This document shows, piece by piece, positions 24,531-35,639 of a DNA stretch of 64,000 bases. How positions within the stretch are numbered: position 1 is the stretch's first letter; every line of letters starts with the position of its first letter. A program made the translations under genes and the position numbers. Source of the stretch: Dryococelus australis (Eukaryota; Arthropoda; Insecta; Phasmatodea; Phasmatidae); the NCBI GenBank assembly GCA_029891345.1, contig CM056994.1, positions 56,823,251-56,887,250 on the forward strand, read 5' to 3'. Under the pieces are notes generated by a model. That model did not search any database, was not told the origin of the DNA, and saw only the letters and a program-made list of their open reading frames with translations.

Positions 24531-26828
24531 GGCAATGCAATTTTTTTCTGGTGAATAAAATTTACAATAACACATCTCACTAGATTTTTTATTAATTTCT
24601 TGTCTTTTATTTGCTACGAATAAAGTCTTAAAACGGTTTTATGTAGTAACTAGAAACAGTAACTTGCAATGCAAAATAACGGAAGCTCTAAAGTTTTGGA
24701 GTTTTAACATTTTTTCTTAAGAAGCTGTTTTGCCATATAACTAACCTAGTGAGTTTTTCGGCTTATCTTAAAATGAACTTCGAAAACTTCAACTTGGTCA
24801 GAAATGCGATGGTTAAAAATACAAATAAAAAGAAGCTACTCTGTTCACAAACAAATCGAAGCATCACTTCGTCGCGAGAAATAATCGTACCTAGTCTTTT
24901 ATTTGAATTACTACAAATAGGTGATTTCAATAAATCACAGGCCAAAATAAGCAATTTGAAGAGATACGCATGTTCAGCTTCGCCCAGGAGCTTAAAAAGT
25001 TACTCGTTTCATTGTTTGTAGCTAAACTCCTCACTTCTGTGTACGCCTACGCTTAGGTCGTTATGATTTGCTCATCTGCTGCTGCCTTTAAGAGAAACTT
25101 ATCTTTACTCCTGGGCCCACTATTCGCTCATTCGTAAGTTGAGAGTTATCATGAGCGTGTCGGAGAAACTGCGGTCCAAACGCGTAAAAGCAAACAGGCA
25201 AGGCTTGCGTTTCGTCGATCGGGAGGTCATGAAAGACGGGGAAAAAAGATTTTCGGACAAGCGGGTCTTCTTAGCCTGCAGTGAGAAACCATTTGAGCAT
25301 TCGTCTCGAGTGATTTATAGAAACAGTAAAACCCGAAATCATGAAGGCTGTGTCCGGAATTAACCTGGCTCGTCCTGATCGTTATGTGTGTTACCATTGC
25401 GCCAACTCGTGTGGTTCTAGAAAAAAAAAAACACGAGTACTCCAGCGCAAATTTTGTTTTACCGAAATTAATTAGAAGAAAAAAACTAAAACGTTGTAAG
25501 AAATTTAAAATTGCAATTATTTTAAACAGAAACATACTTTACTCATCATTACAAAAAAAATGGTTTTCTGTATTTCAATTATTTTTATTTAAAAACTAAA
25601 AAAAAATATTATTGAAAGGAAATTATATTTTTATGCTCAATAAAAGCGATTTATTTCATTTTCAGTAATTTCCGTAATGTTTTTCCAGTTTTAATTAATT
25701 TTGTAGTCTTTTATTTCGATTTTTAATAGATTAAAAAGTATGTTTTATAATTTTCAACGAAACGTTTGTTTCATAATAACTATAATAATGTTCTTATTTG
25801 ACGATTTGTATTTGTTGGTTTTAGTTAAGTTTTACCTGCACTAGTATTCTCCTATTACCTCTACTCGCTAACAAAAGGCTGTACTTGTCAACATATATGA
25901 TGGAAACTGTCACTAAAAGTTGATGAAACCAAAGTTTCGCCCGTAATAACTTCTCCCGTTGCACGGTCATGATCACAAAGCTTGTACGTCGTGGTTAGCG
26001 AGACGTTGTGAGGTTAGATAACTGGTTATGCAGGTTACTACAAAATTTACAGCGCTAAACGGTGGCCATAACGTGACAGACACAAAGCCGAGGGAAAATG
26101 TGTACTTAGGTAGCTAAAAATTCTGCATAAAGAAAAATTTGAATATATTTGCATGTATTTGAGATATTTCGATTCGTTATATTCTTAACTGCTTAAATAT
26201 TTCATTACTCTCATTAGACGCAGAGGAAAACGAGATTGTTCTTAATAATGATGGTACCACCACATATACACCAGAATTGCACCAGTGTCCTCAAATCAAG
26301 ATACCTACGGAATACAAACAGATTCCCATGATCACGAGACACTTTATCTGTACTGTAATGGCCACGAGACATTGTTATGCAACATTATTGTATGCAACTT
26401 AAATGAGGTAACTGAACGAGATGGTGGGAAACTGATCAGTTTCAGGGTAATTTGCAATCATACGATTGATACTTGATTAAGGCAGTGTTTTCAGGATATA
26501 TGTAAAGTACAATACATGACAACTATAAGATCTTCGTTTGAAAATGTGTAGGTAAAATAGTCCGTTCTCTGGTTTAAAGTGCATTGTATCAAACTGCACG
26601 GGAATCTCACGCTTATTGACACTGCTGAGTCGCAGTTCCCGAGTGTCGTCGCAAAACAATGCGTTCTGAAACATAAGGTGGTTACGAGCATTGCTCTGGC
26701 CATTTTCTTAACTGAATTTCATAATCATCAACCTTTACTTTCTAGCAGTTGGCCTATCAACACCAGCCACCGATATACGTGAATATTGGCAAATGCAACG
26801 CTTACAGCTGCGAAATATTTTCACTCAC
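24531..26828. other. Unassigned AT-rich region
   Basis: No supported gene. Short frames at 24749-25021 and 25139-25363 (plus) carry no recognised domain. A lone TIR-like end, aaggctgtgtccggaattaa, lies near 25346. Confidence 0.35.
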
Positions 26829-26869
<41 letters not shown>

Positions 26870-26901
26870 ATGTGTGTGCGCGCGTGTGTGTGTGTGTGTG
26901 A
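26829..26901. repeat. (TA)n(GT)n compound microsatellite
   Basis: About 22 bp of TA followed by GT/GC dinucleotides to 26901. Confidence 0.95.
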
Positions 26902-28581
26902 TCACACTCACGATTAGCCATTGGTATTATCTCTTCTTAAGCAACATAAAATAAATACGTGGTTATCGGCCCTTGCGAGATTGTCTCATTACCATTATGG
27001 ATTACATTTTTCATTTTGATTAATTTTTTGAGAAAACGTGATTACGCAACGGGGTGTGCGGTGATACATCGGTAAGCACAAGGCTTTTCGGTAGGTATGT
27101 AGCCTACTGTGCGGTACACATCTTCAGTCCTCACCAAAAACTTTGTTAGGTTACCGATATAGATACGGTATATAACCTAATTCGTGCAAAATCATCAGCT
27201 TGGGAATAACACAGTGTGGAAATTGAATTTCAAGAGGCGAGATTTCAAGGTAGCAGGGCCGGATTTTGGTGGAAGGGGCGGATGGCAAGGGCACTCTTAG
27301 GTACCTTAAACTGGAGTGATATCGATATCCCGGGATGATGGTAATTCGCAGCCACACAAGGTCACTATTTACTGACACACGGTGGTGACTTTGGAACTAA
27401 AAGGCACTGGTCGATCAGAATAATCCATAGATGATAAATCAGATGTGAATAGCCAGGTTACGTTCGAGCGACTCTAGGTTGAAATCCCAGATATTGTCCA
27501 TTTCATATTAAGTGTAGTACATTTTGACAGACAATGTGATCAAGCTACGCAATATGTAAACGGTAAATACTCTCGTTTGCAAAGTGTTGTATCAGCTGAT
27601 GAATTGCCGCGGGATGTACGTTACGGTGTTCACCGCGAAGCGCCACAAATATCATTTACGTTCCGAAGTTTTAAGTTAGTTGGTTTCAGGAAACGGGCGA
27701 ATTAATTTTTCTGAATGATTGTGCAAATATATTACTTCATATCACTGTCAGACAAATGTGATTTCAGTGAAGTAATCGTGCAAGAATTTCCGTAGAAAAA
27801 CACGTGTTCAAGAGATTGTGAATTACAAACATTAAGCTAGCGTGTTTTTTAAGTAATGTATTTTAAACGGTTATTACAATTTTTGAAATTCACGTCGCTT
27901 ATAAAAATCTGCACTTTCGACTCTTTTGTAACGTAAAAATAACATTTGCTTATTTGATCTGTGTATGGTACAGCCAAAAAGTGTAAGGTTAACTTCGATA
28001 AAAGTGTGTGTGTGTGTTGGTGTGTACTGCTGAATCTGTACGAACAGCGAAATATGTATCACGTTTTGTTCTTCCATTGAAGTTAAAACTTTCGAAGTTG
28101 TTATAATTTGGATGTTATTTCCGTACGAGTAAAATTTACCACTTCTCCATCGAAACAATATATGCAATTCAAAATGACACTCTCGTAAGAACACTCAAAG
28201 AAATTATTCGGAAATTTACCATGCCACTGTATACGTTTAGTGAGAAAGCAGGAATGGTAATGTTTTCCCCTATACATTCAATGTGGCGTTACTGCATTTG
28301 CTCAGGCAACAGCCAAATGCATAGAGAGTAGCGCTCTTAAACATTCCTATATGTGCAACTTGATGTATGGTATTATTGCCATGCAGTGTATAGTTAAAAA
28401 CTTTTATTACGATTTAGGAAATATACCAGAAATTTTTTTACAGTGAAGAACCGCAAAACTACGCCATCTCTCGAAATACATTAAAATAAAGTCTCTACCT
28501 TCCCTTCTTTTTTACCCTCGAAATAAAATAAACAATGCCGCAACAAACTTACTTAGTCATTACAAAATAAACAAGTTGGAA
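26902..28581. other. Unassigned AT-rich region
   Basis: No supported gene or repeat beyond a short (GT)n at about 28003-28017. A minus frame at 27874-28194 (106 codons) has no recognisable motif. Confidence 0.4.
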
Positions 28582-28772
28582 TACAACCTAGCTATAATAC
28601 CTACAACGATTAGACGGAAGTTAATAACGTCAGTCTTCAGCGCTACCATGACAGAACACGAGAAAATAAAACATTGATACAACCTAGCTATAATATCCTA
28701 CAACGATTACTGGACGGAAGTTAATTAAACGTCAGTCTTTCAGCGTCTACCATGACGAGAAACACGAGGAAA
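28582..28772. repeat. ~95-100 bp tandem duplication with indel-only differences
   Basis: acaacctagctataatacct (first) and acaacctagctataatatcc (second) begin two adjacent copies running to the accatgac...acacgag block. The first copy lacks about ten single or paired bases that the second has, with almost no substitutions. That is the pattern of a noisy-read consensus rather than of mutation, so the duplication may be false. Confidence 0.8.
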
Positions 28773-29397
28773 ATTAAAGTGTGCAATGAACTTATAACAT
28801 TTGTTTACAACTCGTTAATCTTTGCTGACAGAACGCTGTGCGGAAGGATAATTGTGTTGCACTACTTTTCGATTGTCAATAATATACTATTTACATGAAA
28901 TGGAAGTGATGAATAAATCGTTATACGCGCAAGTCTCACCTTCACATACTAACAATCCACTGGAAAAAAAAATTGCTATTGGGTCTGTACTTATTTACAA
29001 AACATTCAAACACGTCAGCTAATACAATCCCCACTCTATAAATATCAGCTGAATTCTTAATATAAAATTCCCTGTATCGCTTTCGGGCTGCTATTTACTA
29101 TAAATTTCACTAGGCTCTCGCTGTCAATCTTATTGTTTTGAGTGAACCACTGTTCCAGTAAAATGGTTCTTTAATATAAAGATATACTCCGTCGAGTTCT
29201 TTTCGGTAAATATACAACATTATTCTCTGGCTCATCAAAATTAATGCGATGACGTGTTATTGTAAGATACTAGAGGAAAGTGTAAGCAAAATAATGAAAA
29301 AAAATATATATGTGTAAGTTTTGTTTTAAAGATGGCAGAAATTTTTGTATCGCCGTTGCCAGATAGGCGTGATTCTCGACGTGTTACTGATCGCCGT
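28773..29397. other. Unassigned
   Basis: AT-rich DNA with no supported feature. Confidence 0.4.
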
Positions 29398-29636
29398 TTA
29401 GGGCCGGTTTCACCAACGAAGATCAACTTCTCAGAATATCGAGATAATTTTATCCAGATGAGAGGTTTAACATCGATTTTAATCTCGATATGTTGAGCGT
29501 GTTTCACCAGGTTTAATTGCCATAAAGAATACCTCGTTAAAATTATCTCGATATTCTGACTTAATCGAGATTTTATCTCGGTACACATCAGAGATTTTGC
29601 TTTGAACTTGTAGGAGAAATCATTTTGAGAAAATTA

Positions 29637-29880
29637 TGGCAAGTTGTGAAGGTATTTTGGTCCTAAGGAAACAGCGAAGCAAAAATTTCTCATCCATGAA
29701 AAACACATTTTCTTAGAGTTAGTAACAGAACATTTCAATATCGTTGAAAATAATCAAACTGATGCTGTGACACAATTAAATAAAGCGAAACAGTGACAAA
29801 CGATTGAGAATAGCTTCAATTGTACATCCCGTGAAGGCGGTGTGGGATAACCTAAAATAACTTACGGGATAAATATACGC
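29637..29880 (+). pseudogene. Myb/SANT-like DNA-binding remnant of Harbinger ORF
   Basis: In one frame from about 29658 the translation shows FLELVTEHFNIVENNQTDAV and then KAKQ-stop-QTIENSFN. This fits the Myb/SANT (zeste-like) helix pattern of Harbinger accessory proteins, in which a tryptophan is expected where the TGA stop now stands. A start codon at 29637 is in another frame, so one frameshift and at least two stops (the second near GVG-stop) disable it. The accessory protein normally helps recruit the transposase to DNA. Confidence 0.6.
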
Positions 29881-29964
29881 AGACGAACGTGTTCAAATAG
29901 TTGACGGAACAGGTTATATATTATACGTCTGTTTGACAATAATGTGTTTGACTTAAACAGACAA

Positions 29965-30192
29965 TCAAGTGTTTGACGCAAGGTGACAGTGTACTTTAAA
30001 ATTCTCTTCATCATAAAGTTCAAAAGAATTTATTCTTTCACGTAAACATCGCGGACAGCAAACAATAAAATCATCATCACTTTCCTCTTCAAAAATTAAA
30101 TTGTACAATGCCTGAGCCATTTTCTCTTTACTCTCGATGAAATAACTTTGCCCTCGCGTCACCTTCCCAAGATATTTGTCTATGCTATACAA
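29965..30192 (-). pseudogene. Short acidic ORF, possible Harbinger transposase N-terminus
   Basis: 75 codons on the minus strand, including EKMAQALYNLIFEEESDDDF and a CCPRC motif. Its place inside the PIF/Harbinger element, converging on the SANT remnant, suggests the start of the transposase gene. The catalytic DDE domain is missing entirely, so this is an inference from context. Confidence 0.35.
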
Positions 30193-30350
30193 TTTAATCT
30201 CGATAATGTGACTTAAACCACCAAATTATGGATATTCGGAGAAAATCGAGATTAATGTGCGTGGTGAAACATAAAATACAGACAATCTAGATTATTCGTC
30301 AGTTAATCTCGATAAACTATCATTATCTCGCGTGGTGAAACCGGCCCTAA

Positions 30351-30870
30351 GTTGGATTTTTTTTTTTTATCTCCCCTCATCTCAACCGGGTCAAGGCCGT
30401 CATTAGTACTGTTTTCGAAATGAGAAGCGGTTGTACCTTATAATTGTGTCAACGCTGTCCCAGTCAAGATTTTCCTACGTATTATGAAGGTAAGTAAGGT
30501 GTACCGTCATCAAACCAGTTCTGAGAAACTCCCCCCCCCCCCCCGTCCCACTAATTTACAATTTATTAGCCGAACCAGCAAGATTATGTACACCCCTTTT
30601 TGTTCCACTGTAGTTTCACCTTGAAATCTCACAACAGAATGAAAAGTCTATCACTGCGTGAAAGAAACTGAGCTATGTATTAATAAAACGTCCAGAAAAA
30701 CATTAATAACTACTGTAGAGGTACGTGAATTTCGCAATTTTTTTTTTCCGGTGGCTGGCTAGTTTCAAGCACATAAACAATACTCAAGTGTTGGATTGGA
30801 TTTGAAAGGGCTTATTAACGTCCCCCAGTGTTATGCCTGATGGCTTATCAATTTGCGACCTAACTTATAC
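30351..30870. other. Unassigned; 14-15 bp poly-C at about 30530
   Basis: No supported feature apart from the homopolymer C tract. Confidence 0.4.
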
Positions 30871-31301
30871 TAAAGGTTGTTCACTGTTAAGTGAGCACTT
30901 TTGAGAACACGCTTAAAAAAAGAAAAGTCGCTGTCCCTGCCTGCATATATTTAAACGGGCGCAATGAGTGACATGCGGCCAGTGAAGTTGGTGACGATAG
31001 ATGGAGAGTAGTTCCATATCTTACTGTCAAATAAGAAGTGTTAGTTAACAATTTGTGTCAACTAAGATTATTTCTTTCCTTTTTATTCTTTTTAAATGTA
31101 TTAACATGTAAAAATAAGCAAATTTGTAAAATATTAACTTTTCAAATAATTCCACTGTTTCGCTTGACCAACGCATTAATAGAGTGACAAAGCTCATGAT
31201 AATGTTAATTTTTCAAATGGCGGAAGATTACACAACGTGCATGCAAGTAGATACTAAGCAGGGCTTTAAAAAGTGCTCATTTATACAGTGAACAGCCTAT
31301 A
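30871..31301 (-). mobile_element. MITE family A, full length
   Basis: Left end aaggttgttcactgttaagt, right end tcatttatacagtgaacagc. All internal blocks are present, including ctgcctgcatatatttaaac and aacgtgcatgcaagtagata. Confidence 0.9.
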
Positions 31302-31311
31302 ACATCCATCC

Positions 31312-31395
31312 CTTACCTAGGATTCGAATCCTGAACCTCCCGCACCCCAGTCCGGCGACGGGTGCACCAACCGACTGCGCCACGGGAGGTCGGCT
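31312..31395 (-). mobile_element. tRNA-derived SINE head fragment
   Basis: The minus strand reads cctcccgtggcgcagtcggt (A-box) and caggattcgaatcctaggta (B-box, GGATTCGAATCC). The 5' and 3' ends do not pair into an acceptor stem, so it is a tRNA-like SINE head and not a functional tRNA. It abuts the family A MITE. Confidence 0.6.
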
Positions 31396-31680
31396 AGTGT
31401 AAACTAAGCTTCGCTACAGAGTAGATAAATACACAGAGGCGAAACGGTCGAGCGGTTCCTTTGGTAGGGGCGTACCCATTCTCTGATTGGCCGTGGGACT
31501 CCCTGGAAACGGGCGCTGTGTCTGATTGGCTGCTGCATGCTACGAAAGGTTCCCTGTTGGCCGGGCTGCTGCGCTGGCAAGTAAGCCACCATGGCGCTGA
31601 TTGGCGAACAGCGTGCAGACATGTTGTTGGCCAGTGACGCCATATTGTGGGTGCGTGCGGCTCGAGTTCGCGGAATAAGC
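31396..31680. promoter_or_regulatory. GC-rich segment with three CTGATTGG (inverted CCAAT) boxes
   Basis: CTGATTGGCC at 31483, CTGATTGGCT at 31522 and CTGATTGGCG at 31597 all fit the NF-Y consensus in the same orientation, inside an unusually GC-rich ~280 bp stretch (accatggcgctg, gacgccatattgtgggtgcg). No clear gene follows. It may be an orphan promoter or part of a retroelement LTR or 5' region. Confidence 0.35.
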
Positions 31681-33151
31681 ACCGTGAGATACGAGTGTTG
31701 ACATCGGAAAAAAAAAATCTATATTACTTGTATTGGTTATTTATAAAAGTATCATTTTACAGAATGATATATCGAAAGAAAGGTGTTGATTTTTCGATAC
31801 ATCACAATCCGATATTTTATGTATTAAAGGACCTTGACAAGTGTAAAAACAGAGCTTGTTAAAAGGGCATCGTGAAATCTGTATTTCCGTTACTTGGTTA
31901 AAGATATTGATTTGAATAAAATATATAGTTGAAATATATCGATGACATATCAACGATGTATCGACATTTTTTATTATTCCTACTATGAGAGCAGCCAGTG
32001 ACTTAACTGTTGTGGCCCGAACATGTAGAGGACTGAGTATTCTAGGCTGCTGCCGCATGAAATCGCAAAATTTACGTATATACGGAATAATTCGCGAGTT
32101 CAATGACCCGAAATGGATACGCGAATTTTTCAGGTCTTTATATATTCGTAACCTGAACGCTTTGAGGGAGAGAGATACTTTAAAAGTTTTTTTTTTTTTT
32201 TTTTTTTAATATCTCGCGTTATAAATCTAAATGGGACTACTGTGCAAGTTTCTAAAATATATTCACACCTACGGTTCTGATCATAGTGCAATAAAAAATT
32301 ACGCGGTGAAGGCACCTGCTATTTCAACACGTGGCTGTAAACGCCTACCGTTTACAGAGGCGAGAGCGCAATATGTCAAGGTCGATTTCATAACAGTTTC
32401 TCGTTCATACGAATGAACCCTGAGCGGGACAGGTTCTTTTATGCGGTTCCGCCCACCTGTTGTGCGACGCGGGGCGTACTCGGACAGTAAATTATTTCTA
32501 AAAGAACAAATACTTTAGAAGATTCGAAGTCCGTCGTATACAGGCTGTTTCTAAATTAGAACGGAAAATTTCGGCTGCAAGTTAATCACGAAAAAGGGTG
32601 AAAACATATATACTTTGAAGGTGGACCTGAATCACTAGTTCATTACTACTAGTGGAGATGGAACACTAAATGTCTGGATAATGTATAAAGTTAATTTTTA
32701 CATGCGGGTTAATAATCGATCTTTTAAATCCAAAGTATGCTACAGAGTTACGGATGTTAAGGGGGTAGTCTACTCCCTCTTCTATTTTTGATACAAATAT
32801 TATGAATAAGAATTTATTACCAGACATAAAAATCAACGCTAGACATGACATAGAGACTACTTACAGACTTTTTTTTATGTTCCCTATGCTTTGACTAGCT
32901 TAGTCTTTAAATATTTACTCAGAAAATTATAGTATGGAAGAAAATACGGAAATCCAAGATGGCAAGCATACTTCACTCTTAGTCAAAGTGAGGGCAGTAA
33001 CCATGATTATTTTCCATGAAATAAAATTTGATGACAGTGACATGTGGGTGTGGAATATTTACATATCTTTTTTTCCGTTACACATTTTCGAGACACTCAA
33101 TGGTACATCCACCATTGCGATTCACTTTAGACCATAAGTCACACATATATA
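31681..33151. other. Unassigned AT-rich DNA
   Basis: No gene supported. A 22-bp T run lies near 32187-32208. The segment 32540-32600 (aggctgtttctaaattagaa ... cggctgcaagttaatcacga) resembles the hairpin at 33152-33231 and may be a relative. Confidence 0.35.
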
Positions 33152-33231
33152 GTATCTAAATTGGACAGACAAGCATATGCAATTTTTCGTGATTAACCCG
33201 CAGCCGAAGTTTGTCTGTCCAATTTAGATAC
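33152..33231. repeat. 80 bp hairpin with perfect 21 bp arms
   Basis: The arm at 33152-33172 (gtatctaaattggacagaca + a) is the exact reverse complement of 33211-33231, around a 38 bp loop with gattaacccgcagccgaag. It could be a tiny palindromic transposon remnant or a structured RNA precursor. The related sequence near 32572 favours a repeat origin. Confidence 0.8.
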
Positions 33232-33611
33232 GTTCTATTGAACGAAGTAACATTATGTAAGAGCTTCATTTCAAAATATACTCACTAAAGTACAAGAAGT
33301 TACTGATAACTAATGAATCTACTTTCCTCTACATGGGTGCAAATAAATTTTAGTGAATTTCTAGATCGCTTAGATGGTAGGTAGCCGTTGACGTCTCATT
33401 GAAAGCAATATTATTAGAGATGTAACCAGAAACATGTGAAACAGTACAAAGGCAATTCAAATTCAAGAGTGACTTACCCGGGATTCGAGTTCAGAAAAAT
33501 TCATAAAATTAAGCTAGTTTTCAATCAACTGGATTCCATTCGGAAAATAAGAGACTTGCGTACTTAAACCATATCAATTAATACAGCATACCAAAATATA
33601 ACTTCTTCGCC
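33232..33611. other. Unassigned spacer
   Basis: AT-rich, nothing supported. Confidence 0.4.
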
Positions 33612-35050
33612 AAATTTGAAAGAAATCAATTAATTGCTTCTCGTAATGCGACATAAAAATGATATTATTTTAAGTGGGGCTGTCTCACAAAATGGCGAAG
33701 AACTAAGGCTTTGCATTGAAAATTTTGATGGATCTAACTGATACTGGCACCATACAAAGTTGAGTTGAAATTTATTTTGAAGTTTCGTAAATAAAAAATT
33801 CGGAGCTAAGATTTTTATATGGCCGCCATTTTGAAAACGTGCTTCCTATCCTCTCAAAATTTATTAGTTTACATAGCTTGCCATAGTGTTAATGGTTAGC
33901 CATATTTGGTAAAAATCGGTTGATTTTTCGGAGCTCACATAATTTTCCTTTGTCAGGTGATACTATTTTACAAAATGACGGACAAAAGGGATTTTGTGAA
34001 CACATTATTGCTGTAATATACAAGCCATCATACAAAGTTTCATTGGAATTAATTACATGGTTTCGACGATATAAAAGATAAAACAAAAATAGCTTAATGG
34101 TCGTCATTTTAAAAATAAGTGTCTGATATACTTGAAACGTATTTGTACATATCAATTGCGGCATTACTACTTGATTGCCAAATTTGGCATGAATCTGTCA
34201 ATTGTTTCCCTAGAAACTACATAAAAATTTGATTAATTACTGTATCGCTATCTTACAAAATGGTAGACAAACGTAGTTTTTTTTAAATATTTGATGATTG
34301 TAAAGAATACTGCCAATTAACAGAATTTGTCTAAAATAGATCGAGTTGTATAATAGTTATACCAAATAAACCTAAACTATTTTTATGGCTCCCATTTTGA
34401 AAATAAATGCATAATAAAGTTCAACTACTCATTTTTACTTGGCCTATCGTACTACTTATTTCTTGCTTGCCAAAATTGGCGATAATTGGTTGAGTAGCTT
34501 TACAGCTGTAAAGTAAAAGATTTATTTTTACATGCGGCGCTATCTTTCAAAATGGCCCACAAAAGTGATTGTTGTCTGGTTTATATGATGTTTGTTATTG
34601 ATACTGTTAGCGTACAAAATTTGGTTGAAATTGGTCAACCGGTATGGTACTAACACCAAATAAATCTAAAATATTAATATGGCCGCCATTTAAAAAATAA
34701 GCATCTAATTACCTTCAATTACTTACATTTACATGGCCAATAGTAGTATTACTTACGTGCCAAATTTGGCGGAAATAGGTTGAGTAGTTTTCGAGATATA
34801 ATGTAAAATATTGATTATTTAATGTGGTGCTATCTTCCAAAATGGCTGACCAACAACACTAATTGGGTTGTCAGCATACGAAAATTGGTTAAAATCGGTA
34901 GAATGGTTTCTGAGACATGACATATCGCCATAAATTTTTTAATGGCCACCATTTTGAAAGTAAATGCCCGGAATGGTCGAAAACTATAAAAGTCAGGCGT
35001 ACTTACTTAGTAATATGTGTACCGAGTTTGCTGAAATTCGGTTCACAGAT
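33612..35050. repeat. Diverged ~285 bp tandem repeat, five units
   Basis: Three landmarks recur in order: ccaaatttggc..gaaat.ggttga (about 33612, 33900, 34180, 34482, 34761, 35025), acaaaatggc.gac.aa (33690, 33972, 34256, 34548, 34838), and ggccgccattttgaaaa (33821, 34099, 34387, 34681, 34943). Spacing is 262-294 bp. Each unit carries AATGGC and GCCATT motifs facing each other. Identity between units is low, so the array is old. No frame is kept open. Confidence 0.85.
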
Positions 35051-35074
35051 TCAAAAAAATGAAGCGTGTAGGGG

Positions 35075-35160
35075 ACATACAAACCCACATACACACAACA
35101 GACAAATACACACATCAACACACACGCATACACACACAGGCACACATACAGGAAAGTGAT
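35075..35160. repeat. (CA)n-rich microsatellite
   Basis: Imperfect acacac repeats (cacatacacacaacagacaa and following) just after the tandem array. Confidence 0.9.
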
Positions 35161-35634
35161 CTCATAAGCTTTTCTTTCCTTTGGAAAGTAGGCTAAATAG
35201 TGTTTAAAACGTGTTTCCTAGCTATCAATAAAATTATTCTACAATGCAAAATTATTTTTTCTAAATAATTTAGCAATACAAATTTACAATTTCTATTTAT
35301 GTACACGTCTGTAATGTAACAGTGGTGAGCAATATGGTATTCAAAACTTATATGTAGTGATGAAAATAGCCTTGCAAATTTGAAATCTGGATAACAAAAT
35401 CGTTTCAAACCACGTCCCGATGATCTATGCTCCTATGTCACAGGTTTCAAGCAATTTTATGAATCTAGTAGTTGAAGTCTCACATAACAATATTTAGGGA
35501 TCTTGCTTGTATTTCTAAGAGGCGAACAGTTAAATAATTTCAAATAATGCCAGTATTTTTAGCCTATTTTCCGAAGGAAAGAAAGGCTTATGAGATCACT
35601 TTCCTGCCTCTGTGCCTGTGTGTGTGTGCGTGCG
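35121..35634. repeat. ~75 bp inverted repeat around a 361 bp loop
   Basis: The left arm 35121-35196 (aggaaagtgatctcataagc ttttctttcc) and right arm 35558-35634 (ggcttatgagatcactttcc tgcctctg) are inverted copies at roughly 90% identity, and both run outward into CA/GT repeats. They could be the TIRs of a ~510 bp element or two opposite copies of one repeat terminus. Confidence 0.75.
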
Positions 35635-35639
35635 TGCGT

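Larger units (their letters stand above)
29398..30350. mobile_element. PIF/Harbinger DNA transposon, decayed
   Basis: The ends are ttagggccggtttcaccaac and, reversed, ttagggccggtttcaccacg: ~18 bp TIRs. Both subterminal regions hold many atctcgataat/aatctcgat motifs in both orientations, likely transposase-binding sites. The interior keeps two converging coding remnants: a Myb/SANT-like piece on the plus strand and a short acidic piece on the minus strand. This two-gene layout is typical of PIF/Harbinger elements. At 953 bp it is a deletion derivative. The target duplication is ambiguous. Confidence 0.75.

Noticed and set aside
31312-31395. tRNA gene on the minus strand
   Set aside because: A- and B-boxes are good, but the 5' CCTCCCG has no pairing partner downstream of the T-arm.
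35121-35634. CRISPR-like or phage-type repeat
   Set aside because: The arms are inverted, not direct, and the context is eukaryotic repeat DNA.
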